The notes: a model not told the origin generated them from the sequence alone. DNA of 6,311 nucleotides from JAZDKP01 sp043802925 (GCA_043802925.1 JAZDKP010000118.1:1-6311), one strand, 5' to 3'; numbered from the stretch's first letter, positions 1 to 6,047 are shown. Numbers and translations are program-made.

Positions 1-14
1 ACGGCCTCGCTCAT
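1..14 (-). CDS. Start of a gene running off the left edge (partial)
   Basis: On the minus strand an ATG at 14-12 opens a frame reading M-S-E-A and then leaves the window. It is preceded, after 4 bases, by AGGTGAG, a perfect segment of the canonical anti-SD complement AGGAGGTGA. Upstream (15-136) is AT-rich non-coding sequence, as expected for a promoter region. The frame shows too little to identify a product. It points the same way as the toxin-antitoxin remnant and hppA. The call rests only on the start codon and its ribosome binding site, so it is tentative. Confidence 0.42.
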
Positions 15-18
15 TGAA

Positions 19-25
19 CTCACCT
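19..25 (-). promoter_or_regulatory. Ribosome binding site for the left-edge gene
   Basis: On the minus strand this reads AGGTGAG, four bases before the ATG at 14. It is the best Shine-Dalgarno match in this end of the window and is the main reason for calling the partial gene. Confidence 0.45.
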
Positions 26-136
26 GAAATTGAAACATATTTTTCAACTATAACACTTTCCAGCTTTGTATCCATCACCATGCCAATAAAATAACTTATT
101 CATGATTAATATGGCATGTTTATTTTGGCGCAACAC

Positions 137-340
137 CTAAGCGTCCAGCAACTGAGGCCAATCCTTCCGTAACTCGATTTTTCCGATGGTCCGTTTGATG
201 GAGATTTCCCAGTACGAAGCAGCGGAAAAGAACAGGGGTGTCCGTGAGGAAAGCAGTATCCGGCGGGCGGAGGGGCTGAGCCGCGAATCTCCGGTCATGG
301 CCCAGAGCAGGACATGCGTGGCCAGGAGAACCTTGGTCAT
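137..340 (-). pseudogene. Truncated VapC-like PIN-domain toxin with mutated catalytic site
   Basis: The 67-residue product begins MTKVLLATHVLLWAMTGD and contains FFSAASYWEISIKRTIGKIEL (residues 37-57, given here in its key part AASYWEISIKRTIGKIEL). These are the N-terminal hallmarks of PIN-domain VapC ribonucleases, which cleave RNA using a cluster of acidic residues and normally run about 125-135 residues. Two lesions are visible. Residue 7, the first metal-binding Asp of the usual LLDTHVLLW motif, is Ala (GCC instead of GAC). The frame ends in TAG after WPQLLDA, so the C-terminal half with the expected HHRDPFDR-type motif is missing. None of the three forward frames below 137 restores it. 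Glu45 of the WEI motif is retained. The gene starts in a TGATG overlap with the antitoxin stop, the normal coupling of such operons. The toxin is very likely inactive. A sequencing error could explain Asp-to-Ala but not the missing half. Confidence 0.85.
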
Positions 341-570
341 CAGACGCCATCTTCAAATTCAGGAATGGGCGCGTCAAAATCAGGGGCAATGCGTTTGACA
401 AGGTCCGGTACGGACCCGAGGGTCCTTTTATGACGGACCGGGGACAGAGGGGCCAGACGGACCACGGGCATTTTTCCCCGGGCAATGATGATATCGTCGC
501 CGCGGAGGGCGCTTTTGATGAGCCGCGACAGGTTGGTCTTGGCCTGATGGACCGTGAAGGTGCTCGACAT
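340..570 (-). CDS. Phd/YefM-family antitoxin
   Basis: A 76-residue protein starting MSSTFTVHQAKTNLSRLIK. The N-terminal half (VHQAKTNLSRLI, then GDDIIIARGKMPVVRLAPL, roughly residues 7-43) is the Phd/YefM DNA-binding and dimerisation fold. The acidic tail (DFDAPIPEFEDGV, about 64-76) matches the toxin-wrapping C-terminus typical of antitoxins paired with VapC. By family knowledge it should neutralise the toxin and, as a dimer, repress its own promoter. Start choice: ATG at 570-568. A TTG two codons upstream (576) would add only M-F and has no better ribosome binding site. There is no Shine-Dalgarno sequence before either, consistent with a near-leaderless transcript from the promoter at 578-606. 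The TGA stop shares one base with the toxin ATG. The gene looks intact although its toxin is broken. Confidence 0.88.
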   Translation of the reverse strand: MSSTFTVHQAKTNLSRLIKSALRGDDIIIARGKMPVVRLAPLSPVRHKRTLGSVPDLVKRIAPDFDAPIPEFEDGV

Positions 571-577
571 GAACAAT

Positions 578-606
578 AATATAGCTAATTTTGTTAGCTA
601 ATGCAA
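578..606 (-). promoter_or_regulatory. Promoter of the antitoxin-toxin operon
   Basis: On the minus strand: TTGCAT (606-601) as -35, a 17-base spacer, and TATATT (583-578) as -10 (5 of 6 consensus bases). The -35 is weak (3 of 6). Transcription would begin near 571, directly at the antitoxin ATG (570), which fits the missing ribosome binding site. The spacer is almost entirely filled by the inverted repeat described separately. Start-site position is inferred, not observed. Confidence 0.55.
582..600. promoter_or_regulatory. Inverted-repeat operator, probable antitoxin binding site
   Basis: TAGCTAA, 5-base centre TTTTG, TTAGCTA: a perfect 7-bp inverted repeat. Each arm also contains the self-complementary TAGCTA. 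It lies between the -35 and -10 of the antitoxin promoter and touches the -10. Phd/YefM antitoxins are known to autorepress through short palindromes at this position, so binding here would block RNA polymerase. The repeat is seen directly; its role is inferred from position. Confidence 0.65.
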
Positions 607-616
607 AAGCAGCCTT

Positions 617-650
617 AAAACAAAGGAGCCGCGCTTTTGACGCGGCTCCT
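617..650 (-). terminator. Intrinsic terminator of hppA
   Basis: A perfect 10-bp GC-rich stem (AGGAGCCGCG at 624-633 paired with CGCGGCTCCT at 641-650) and a 7-base loop, followed on the minus strand by TTGTTTT. It lies 20 bases beyond the hppA stop codon. There is no T-tract on the plus-strand side, so it acts on minus-strand transcription. It separates hppA from the antitoxin-toxin remnant downstream. Confidence 0.92.
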
Positions 651-669
651 GAATTTGAACCTGTTTTTC

Positions 670-3099
670 TTACTCGGCCGTGGTGATGCGCATTTTATAG
701 AACGAGCGCCACACAAAGAAGAGCGCCACGGCCAGGAAGAAAACGCCAATGGCCGGCGCCACGGCACGGAACTTTTCGTCAATCGCGATTTCCATGGCCA
801 AAAGGCCGAACAGCGTGGTGAACTTGATGATCGGGTTCAGCGCAACGGACGAGGTGTCCTTGAAGGGGTCGCCCACGGTGTCGCCGACCACGGTGGCGTC
901 GTGCAGCGGGGTCCCTTTTTCCTTAAGGTCCACTTCCACGACCTTTTTCGCATTGTCCCAGCAGCCGCCCGCATTGGCCATGAACATGGCCTGGAAAAGG
1001 CCGATAACCGCGATGGCGATAAGATAGGAGACAAAGAAGGCCACGGGTGCGGTTGACATCCGGGGCGCGGACATAAAGGCAAAGGCGAGTGCGAATGAGA
1101 AGAGCGCGAAAAAGATGTTAATCATGCCCTTCTGCGCATACTGTGTGCAGATTTTGACCACTTCCTTGGACTTTTCAATGGAAGCGCTTTTGGAGGCGTT
1201 TGCGTCGAGTTGAATGTTCTTTTTGATGTACTCGACCGCGGAGTAGGCGCCGGTGGTCACGGCCTGTATGGAAGCGCCCGTGAACCAGTAAATGACCGCG
1301 CCTCCGCAGATAAAACCAAGTATTGTGTAAGGATTGAGCAGGTTCAGGATGGATTCCGGTTCCACTCCCAGCTTTTTCTGGATCACAAGGATGAGCGAGA
1401 AAATCATGGTGGTGGCACCCACCACCGCTGTGCCGATGAGCACAGGCTTGGCCGTGGCCTTAAAAGTATTGCCCGCGCCATCGTTGGCCTCAAGGTAGTG
1501 CTTGGCCTTTTCAAAATCCGGGTCAAAACCGAATTCCTTCTTGATTTCAGCGCTCGCGTTCTTGTTCTCTTCAATTAAAGAAAGTTCGTAAACCGACTGT
1601 GCGTTGTCCGTGACCGGACCGTACGAATCGACCGCAATGGTGACCGGGCCCATGCCCAGCATGCCAAAGGCCACAAGGCCGAAAGCAAAGACCGACGGAT
1701 AAATCATAATGGCGGAAAGACCATGCGTACTGGCCACATAGGCGATGAACATGAGTACAAAGAAAACCATGCCCTGCCAGAAAGCGCTGAAATTACCGGC
1801 CACAAGGCCTGACAGGATGGTGAGTGAGGAGCCGCCCGCGCGGGACGCGGACACGACTTCTTTGACATGCTTGGACTTGGGGCTCGTGAATATTTTAGTG
1901 AACTCAGGAATGAGTGCCGCACCGAGAGTGCCGCACGAGATGATGACCGACAGCGTGAACCAAAGGCCACCGGGCAGATCACCGATCATGAATTTGCTGG
2001 CCAGGAAGGTGACGCCGATGGACAGGATCGAAGTGATCCACACCAGTTGTGTCAGCGGGTGTTCAAAGTCGATGTCGTCCTTGTTGCCCATTGTGACCTG
2101 CGTGATAATCTTATTGATCCAGAATGCCACGATGGAGGTGATGACCATGAGGATGCGCATGACAAAAACCCAGGTGAGCAGCGAGGTCTGGTACATGAGC
2201 TTCATTTCTTCGGTCATGCCCGTAAGGCTGAAATGGCCCACGGCCAGCACGATGAAGCTTATGATGGCCACGCCTGTGACACCGTAGGTTTCGAACCCGT
2301 CGGCCGTGGGGCCCACGGAATCGCCTGCGTTGTCACCCGTGCAGTCCGCGATGACGCCCGGGTTGCGCGGGTCGTCTTCCTTGATTTTAAAGACGATTTT
2401 CATGAGGTCACTGCCGATGTCGGCAATTTTTGTGAAGATACCGCCGGCCACGCGCAGGGCCGAGGCGCCCAGCGACTCGCCGATGGCAAAGCCGATAAAG
2501 CAGGCGCCCGCGTAGTTGCGCGGGACAAAGAGCAGGATGATAAGCATCATGATAAGTTCGACGCACACCAGTACCACGCCGATGCTCATGCCCGCGTCGA
2601 GCGGGATGCTGAGCAGGTTGACCGGCTTGCGCTTGAGCGAAGCAAAGGCCATGCGGCTGTTGGCGAGCGTGTTCATGCGGATGCCGAACCAGGCCACACC
2701 GTAGGAACCGAGGATGCCCACGACCGACCACATGAGGATAAGGGCCACGCCCCTGGCACCCGTGCCCTGAAGATAACCGAAGTAAAAGGCGATACAGCAG
2801 CCGATAAGGAGTTCGAGGAGTACGAGGAATTTGCCCTGCTGGATGAGGTAGGTCTTACAGGTCTCAAAGATGATGTTGGAAACATCGAGCATGGACTGGT
2901 GCGCGCGGAGCTTTTTGACCTTGAAGTACTGGTAAACGCCGAAGATAAGTCCCAGGAAGCAGACCAGAAAGCCGTACATGAGCAGGCTGTTTTGGGAACC
3001 CGAAAGGGTGGGGATGGCAAGGTCCGCTTCGCTGGCCATAGCCGGAACCGCCAGGAGCAGGAAAAGAAGAGCGCCGAACGCTTTTTTCATTGCAGTCAT
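670..3099 (-). CDS. hppA: Membrane-bound ion-translocating pyrophosphatase
   Basis: An 809-residue integral membrane enzyme that hydrolyses pyrophosphate to phosphate and pumps ions across the cytoplasmic membrane. Family motifs appear in order: GESLGASALRVAGGIFTKIA (207-226), EDDPRNPGVIADCTGDNAGD (241-260), DSYGPVTDNAQ (491-501), GNTFKA (543-548), NAGGCWDNAKKVVE (709-722) and HDATVVGDTVGDPFKDTSS (733-751). All the Asp-rich pyrophosphate and Mg sites seem kept. Lys547 in GNTFKA sits where lysine confers K+ independence. Glu270 (DGFETYG) aligns with the transmembrane gate glutamate. Residues 1-23 (MKKAFGALLFLLLAVPAMA region) resemble a cleavable signal peptide. DCTGDNAGDSVGPTADGFET departs from the common DNVGDNVGD version and, with ETCKTYLIQQGKF (79-91), suggests the divergent clade of Chlorobium limicola and Cellulomonas fimi, reported as Na+-inhibited H+ pumps. 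The ion is therefore probably H+, by inference. The first ATG is chosen because of the adjacent ribosome binding site. The gene is monocistronic, closed by the terminator at 617-650. Confidence 0.97.
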   Translation of the reverse strand: MTAMKKAFGALLFLLLAVPAMASEADLAIPTLSGSQNSLLMYGFLVCFLGLIFGVYQYFKVKKLRAHQSMLDVSNIIFETCKTYLIQQGKFLVLLELLIGCCIAFYFGYLQGTGARGVALILMWSVVGILGSYGVAWFGIRMNTLANSRMAFASLKRKPVNLLSIPLDAGMSIGVVLVCVELIMMLIILLFVPRNYAGACFIGFAIGESLGASALRVAGGIFTKIADIGSDLMKIVFKIKEDDPRNPGVIADCTGDNAGDSVGPTADGFETYGVTGVAIISFIVLAVGHFSLTGMTEEMKLMYQTSLLTWVFVMRILMVITSIVAFWINKIITQVTMGNKDDIDFEHPLTQLVWITSILSIGVTFLASKFMIGDLPGGLWFTLSVIISCGTLGAALIPEFTKIFTSPKSKHVKEVVSASRAGGSSLTILSGLVAGNFSAFWQGMVFFVLMFIAYVASTHGLSAIMIYPSVFAFGLVAFGMLGMGPVTIAVDSYGPVTDNAQSVYELSLIEENKNASAEIKKEFGFDPDFEKAKHYLEANDGAGNTFKATAKPVLIGTAVVGATTMIFSLILVIQKKLGVEPESILNLLNPYTILGFICGGAVIYWFTGASIQAVTTGAYSAVEYIKKNIQLDANASKSASIEKSKEVVKICTQYAQKGMINIFFALFSFALAFAFMSAPRMSTAPVAFFVSYLIAIAVIGLFQAMFMANAGGCWDNAKKVVEVDLKEKGTPLHDATVVGDTVGDPFKDTSSVALNPIIKFTTLFGLLAMEIAIDEKFRAVAPAIGVFFLAVALFFVWRSFYKMRITTAE

Positions 3100-3103
3100 T
3101 TGA

Positions 3104-3112
3104 CCTTCCTTT
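3104..3112 (-). promoter_or_regulatory. Ribosome binding site deciding the hppA start
   Basis: On the minus strand AAAGGAAGG ends four bases before the ATG at 3099. A second in-frame ATG at 3090 would be 13 bases away, so the first ATG is favoured. Confidence 0.75.
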
Positions 3113-3249
3113 GTTATGATGGGTTTAAGATTTCTTAATCAGGCCATAAAAATAACACTTTAAAACAACATGATCCATAAATAAAAAACATAAAAACCCC
3201 TCCCCTCTGATTGATTTTACTTCCGGTCAATAAGTATCTTTTCCCTTCC
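3113..3249. promoter_or_regulatory. AT-rich divergent spacer between hppA and the lipoprotein gene
   Basis: The two genes are transcribed away from each other, so both promoters should lie here. The spacer is clearly AT-rich against GC-rich flanks. A 6-bp inverted repeat, TTAAGA-TT-TCTTAA (3125-3138), lies in the probable hppA leader. For the plus strand, TTGATT (3211) with TATCTT (3235) at 18-base spacing is only a weak candidate promoter. No convincing -35/-10 pair was found for hppA. In this group promoters may not follow the E. coli consensus. Confidence 0.4.
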
Positions 3250-4704
3250 ATGAAACTTTTTGCCGGCCTTTTCACGGCCTTCATAATAATAATCGCCTCC
3301 GGCTGCACCTCCATGTTCGACAAACAGAATGTGACCGGCGCCGAATTCGCAAAATCCAAGACCCCGGACCCGGTCACCCTCTTCCGGGCCGTCACCCTCA
3401 CCGACAGCCCGGGCCTCGACCGCGCCTCCACCCGCCTGCGTCCCTTTGAATGGAAGCAGGACGGTCTCTGCCGCCTCGGCCGCGTAAACCGGTACGACCT
3501 TATTTCCTACCTCGAATTCGCGGTCCCGAACAAGGCCGTGCCCGCGGATTTTTACGCCCTGTTCGACAACGGCGTCTACGGCCCGCAGGATGAATTCCAC
3601 GGCATCGACTCCATACGCATCCGAATCCCGGTTCAGACCAGCTCCGTATACTCCTACGACACGCTCCGCTGCCGCCTCGTTGTCATGCGCGGGCAGCGGA
3701 AGGACACGCTCATCATTGACACCCTGGCCGTTGACCCGCTCTACGCCTCCCTGATATCCCCGTATGACACCACCCGCATTTCCTCACTCGACACGGCAAG
3801 CTTTCTTCCGCTCGACACCCTGTCCGTCACCCTGCCACCGGGCGAAACCATCCTGCACGGCCTCCTGCTTTCGGACAGCACCCGGCCGCTCTTCTACTAC
3901 CTCGACTCCGTCCTGCTTGCGCCAAGACGGTCCGAACGCAACGACTCCACCCTGTTCGCGCTCTGCCTCCGGCTCATTCCCGAAGCAGGCCGCGACTCGC
4001 TCATCACCCTCTCCGCGCTCACGCCGCCCGCCATCACCTTCTACGGCCGGACCGTGCCCGTGTACCACAGCGGCGATTCCACCCAAACCTACTTCGGTCC
4101 CATGAAGACCGATTCCGTCCGGACGTTCATCCATACCCTCGGCTATACCACCATGCTTCCGGTGACCGACACGGTCTATTCGGCGCACCCCGTGGTCTCG
4201 ACCCTGTACTTCCAGGCCGATACCGCCCTGTTCCACAACGCCCTGCTGCGGGCCGGAATCCCGCAAGCTGTCTTTAACGTGCGCCGGGACTCGATTTTTC
4301 AGAGTATCATCTCCGACTCCATCAGCATCCTTCGCGCCCGCGCCGTATTTCCAATTGACCGCGCCCTCTCGTTCACCGAAAACGGGCAGGGGTTGGACCT
4401 GAGCGTTCAGTGTTACCTTATTAACAGTCTCGGCCAGGCGATACTCGATACCCTGTCAAGCGCCATTTTCAATTCGCAGGACACCACCTTCCACAGCTTC
4501 TCCACAGCCACGGATACCGCGCTCATCTTTCCCATCGATAAATACCTGGCCGCGCTCACGGATCCGCGGTATGCCGGCATCGTAAGCCTTACGTTCATCA
4601 TCCAGCCCTACCACCTGGCCAGCACCTATACCAGCCTCAACCGGGCCGGCCGGATTGTCTTCCAGAAAAAAGTGAAGGTCGATTTTGATTACCTGCAGCG
4701 CTAA
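3250..4704 (+). CDS. Secreted lipoprotein of unknown function, partner of the barrel gene
   Basis: A 484-residue protein beginning MKLFAGLFTAFIIIIASGC: one lysine, a hydrophobic stretch, and the lipobox ASGC with the lipidated Cys at residue 19, followed by Thr. This predicts signal peptidase II processing and attachment to a membrane, probably the outer one because no Asp follows the Cys. The rest has no transmembrane segment and alternates short hydrophobic strands with Asp-Thr/Asp-Ser pairs (for example RKDTLIIDTLAVDPL at 150-164, SLDTASFLPLDTLSVTLPPG at 179-198). It looks like an extracytoplasmic all-beta protein. Two stretches (about 85-165 and 320-400) look similar in layout, which may mean two beta-sandwich domains; this is only an impression. 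I do not recognise the family. ATG 3250 is chosen because it gives a perfect lipoprotein signal; an upstream TTG (3211) would put 13 residues in front of it. No clear Shine-Dalgarno sequence precedes it. The stop lies inside the next gene, so the two are coupled. Confidence 0.85.
   Translation: MKLFAGLFTAFIIIIASGCTSMFDKQNVTGAEFAKSKTPDPVTLFRAVTLTDSPGLDRASTRLRPFEWKQDGLCRLGRVNRYDLISYLEFAVPNKAVPADFYALFDNGVYGPQDEFHGIDSIRIRIPVQTSSVYSYDTLRCRLVVMRGQRKDTLIIDTLAVDPLYASLISPYDTTRISSLDTASFLPLDTLSVTLPPGETILHGLLLSDSTRPLFYYLDSVLLAPRRSERNDSTLFALCLRLIPEAGRDSLITLSALTPPAITFYGRTVPVYHSGDSTQTYFGPMKTDSVRTFIHTLGYTTMLPVTDTVYSAHPVVSTLYFQADTALFHNALLRAGIPQAVFNVRRDSIFQSIISDSISILRARAVFPIDRALSFTENGQGLDLSVQCYLINSLGQAILDTLSSAIFNSQDTTFHSFSTATDTALIFPIDKYLAALTDPRYAGIVSLTFIIQPYHLASTYTSLNRAGRIVFQKKVKVDFDYLQR
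4674..4678 (+). promoter_or_regulatory. Ribosome binding site deciding the barrel gene start
   Basis: GAAGG lies inside the end of the lipoprotein gene, six bases before the TTG at 4685. The next possible start, GTG at 4721, has no such site and would delete the basic residues that open the signal peptide. This supports the TTG start. Confidence 0.55.
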
Positions 4705-5926
4705 ACGGCTTGTCCCCCTCGTGCTCGCGGCCGCCTCCCTGGCGGCCGGCTTTTCGCTGCTCTCCCTCGACGGCCCTGTCAATTCGCTGCGCCTCGGCGA
4801 GGCGGTCCACGCGCCCGGCGCCCGGTACCTGGGCATGGGCGGCGCGGGCCTGGCGCTCTCCGACTCTGTCAACTGGAATGCGCAAAACCCGGCCGCATAC
4901 GCGCGAATGGACTACACCTCCATTTCCATCACCTACCTGCCGGAACTCACCTACCTTGAGGAAAAAGGAAATCCCGAGACCTTCCTTGCCTTCACTAACG
5001 ACTTTCCTGCTGCTGAAATCGTGATCCCGACCGGAAAATACGGCACCCTGTTCGCGGGCTACCGCCGCGACCGCCTGCTCGACTACAAAGTGAGCTTTCA
5101 AGACGCGGCCGGTTTCACTGTGCAACGCTATGGCCAGGGCGGTACTTACACCCTCAAGGGCGGCTACGCGCTCGAATACAAAAAGACGCTCTCCGCGGGC
5201 CTCTCCCTGGGCGAGCGCTTTGGCAGCACGCTGACGGGCCAGTCCGTGGACCCGGCGAGCGTGCCCACGGGCGCGTCACGGCTCACCCCCTCCTACTATC
5301 AAAAACTCCGCCTTTCAGTCTACATGGCCGAGTTCGGCCTTTTGGCCCGCTATAAAAAGTTCAGCGCGGCCATGTCGGGCGCGTTTCCGGTCAGCAGCGT
5401 GCGGACCGAACGCAATTTCCAGATCATCCAGAACTATACCGGACGCGACTCCATCGTGACCTTGTGGAACGATACCCCGCCCATGGACGACCAAGTGCCG
5501 CTCACAGGCGCCTTTGGAATCGCCTATGCCCCGAACAGCCGCATCAACCTCGCGACCGACCTGTCGGGCGTTCTCTGGGACGCGACGGGCCGCAAAACGG
5601 AATACCGGGCCTCGGGCGGCGCGGAGTTCTTCTTCTCCGATAAACGGAGCGAACATTACTACCTGAACATCCCGCTCCGCATCGGCTACTACTACCACCA
5701 ACTCGGTTATATTGAAGACATCCGCGAACAGGGTGTCACCCTTGGATGGACCCTTCCCACGGCCGGCCACTTCGGCTACCTCAATTTTGCGCTCGAGGGG
5801 GGCAAGCGGTATTTGGGGAGCCTGTCCGAAAGCAGCGTCATTGAAACCTATTCGCGCCTATCGGTCCAGCTCGTGCACAAAGGCCGCTGGGGTCGTTTGC
5901 GCAAGGCCGCTGAAGGCGAGTTTTAG
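4685..5926 (+). CDS. Outer-membrane beta-barrel protein, PorV/FadL-like
   Basis: 413 residues from a TTG start. Residues 1-22 (MITCSAKRLVPLVLAAASLAAG) form a Sec signal peptide with K7-R8 before the hydrophobic core. Then APGARYLGMGGAGLALSDSV (43-62) and WNAQNPAAYARMDYTSISITY (64-84; core NAQNPAAYARMDY) match the conserved N-terminus of the PorV/UPF0164/FadL-like group, where a small plug segment with an NPA motif precedes the barrel. The remainder is amphipathic beta strands rich in Tyr and Gly (AALSG, RIGYYYHQLGYI, YLNFALEGGKRYLG). The end, ETYSRLSVQLVHKGRWGRLRK (387-407; key residues ETYSRLSV and W402), resembles the closing strand typical of this family in Bacteroidota, Chlorobi and Fibrobacterota. 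The substrate is unknown; relatives transport hydrophobic compounds or help secretion, which is not shown here. It overlaps the lipoprotein gene by 20 bases, so the two proteins are probably made together and may interact at the outer membrane. Confidence 0.85.
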   Translation: MITCSAKRLVPLVLAAASLAAGFSLLSLDGPVNSLRLGEAVHAPGARYLGMGGAGLALSDSVNWNAQNPAAYARMDYTSISITYLPELTYLEEKGNPETFLAFTNDFPAAEIVIPTGKYGTLFAGYRRDRLLDYKVSFQDAAGFTVQRYGQGGTYTLKGGYALEYKKTLSAGLSLGERFGSTLTGQSVDPASVPTGASRLTPSYYQKLRLSVYMAEFGLLARYKKFSAAMSGAFPVSSVRTERNFQIIQNYTGRDSIVTLWNDTPPMDDQVPLTGAFGIAYAPNSRINLATDLSGVLWDATGRKTEYRASGGAEFFFSDKRSEHYYLNIPLRIGYYYHQLGYIEDIREQGVTLGWTLPTAGHFGYLNFALEGGKRYLGSLSESSVIETYSRLSVQLVHKGRWGRLRKAAEGEF

Positions 5927-5938
5927 AACTTTTTCATC

Positions 5939-5961
5939 CTGGCGGAACATGCGCCGGTTTC
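5939..5961 (+). terminator. Possible weak terminator after the barrel gene
   Basis: CTGGCG (5939-5944) pairs with CGCCGG (5952-5957) over a 7-base loop with one G-U pair, followed by TTTCTGCTATT. It lies 13 bases after the stop codon. The stem is short and the T-tract is poor, so it may only attenuate transcription. Confidence 0.3.
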
Positions 5962-5972
5962 TGCTATTCCCG

Positions 5973-5978
5973 TATAAT
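5973..5978 (+). promoter_or_regulatory. Possible -10 element for the right-edge gene
   Basis: A perfect TATAAT lies in the 121-base spacer before the partial gene at 6048. The -35 position at 17-base spacing (TGCGCC, 5950-5955) does not match consensus, so the promoter is only suggested. Confidence 0.25.
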
Positions 5979-6031
5979 CAAGTTTGTTGTGTAAATTGGC
6001 TATGAGTCCTGGATTGTTATAAACCGGACCC

Positions 6032-6045
6032 AAAGGGCACCCTTT
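6032..6045 (+). repeat. Short inverted repeat overlapping a possible ribosome binding site
   Basis: AAAGGG-CA-CCCTTT, perfect 6-bp arms, ending two bases before the ATG at 6048. The AAAGGG arm is the only Shine-Dalgarno-like stretch for this gene, so pairing would hide it. The 2-base loop is too tight for a full hairpin in RNA; AAAGG/CCTTT with a 4-base loop is feasible. Confidence 0.4.
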
Positions 6046-6047
6046 CC

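Noticed and set aside
79..118. Inverted repeat CATGCCA ... TGGCATG in the AT-rich left spacer
   Set aside because: The 7-bp arms are 26 bases apart with no further pairing next to them, so it may be chance. It does not form a convincing terminator or operator.
120..485. Minus-strand open frame of 121 codons across the toxin and antitoxin
   Set aside because: It is in a different frame from both recognisable proteins, and its product resembles no family.
637..1056. Plus-strand open frame of 139 codons over the hppA end
   Set aside because: It lies opposite the conserved pyrophosphatase C-terminus and across the terminator, with low-complexity charged composition.
1867..3138. Long plus-strand open frame of 423 codons opposite hppA
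   Set aside because: It is antisense to a clear pyrophosphatase gene. Its His/Asp/Glu-rich product with no domain is typical of the complement of GC-rich membrane-protein codons.
3784..4266. Minus-strand open frame opposite the lipoprotein gene
   Set aside because: The plus-strand frame has a lipobox signal and continuous coding. The antisense product is Gly/Glu/Arg-rich without a domain.
5315..5770. Minus-strand open frame opposite the barrel gene
   Set aside because: The barrel frame has family signatures along its whole length, and the antisense product has none.
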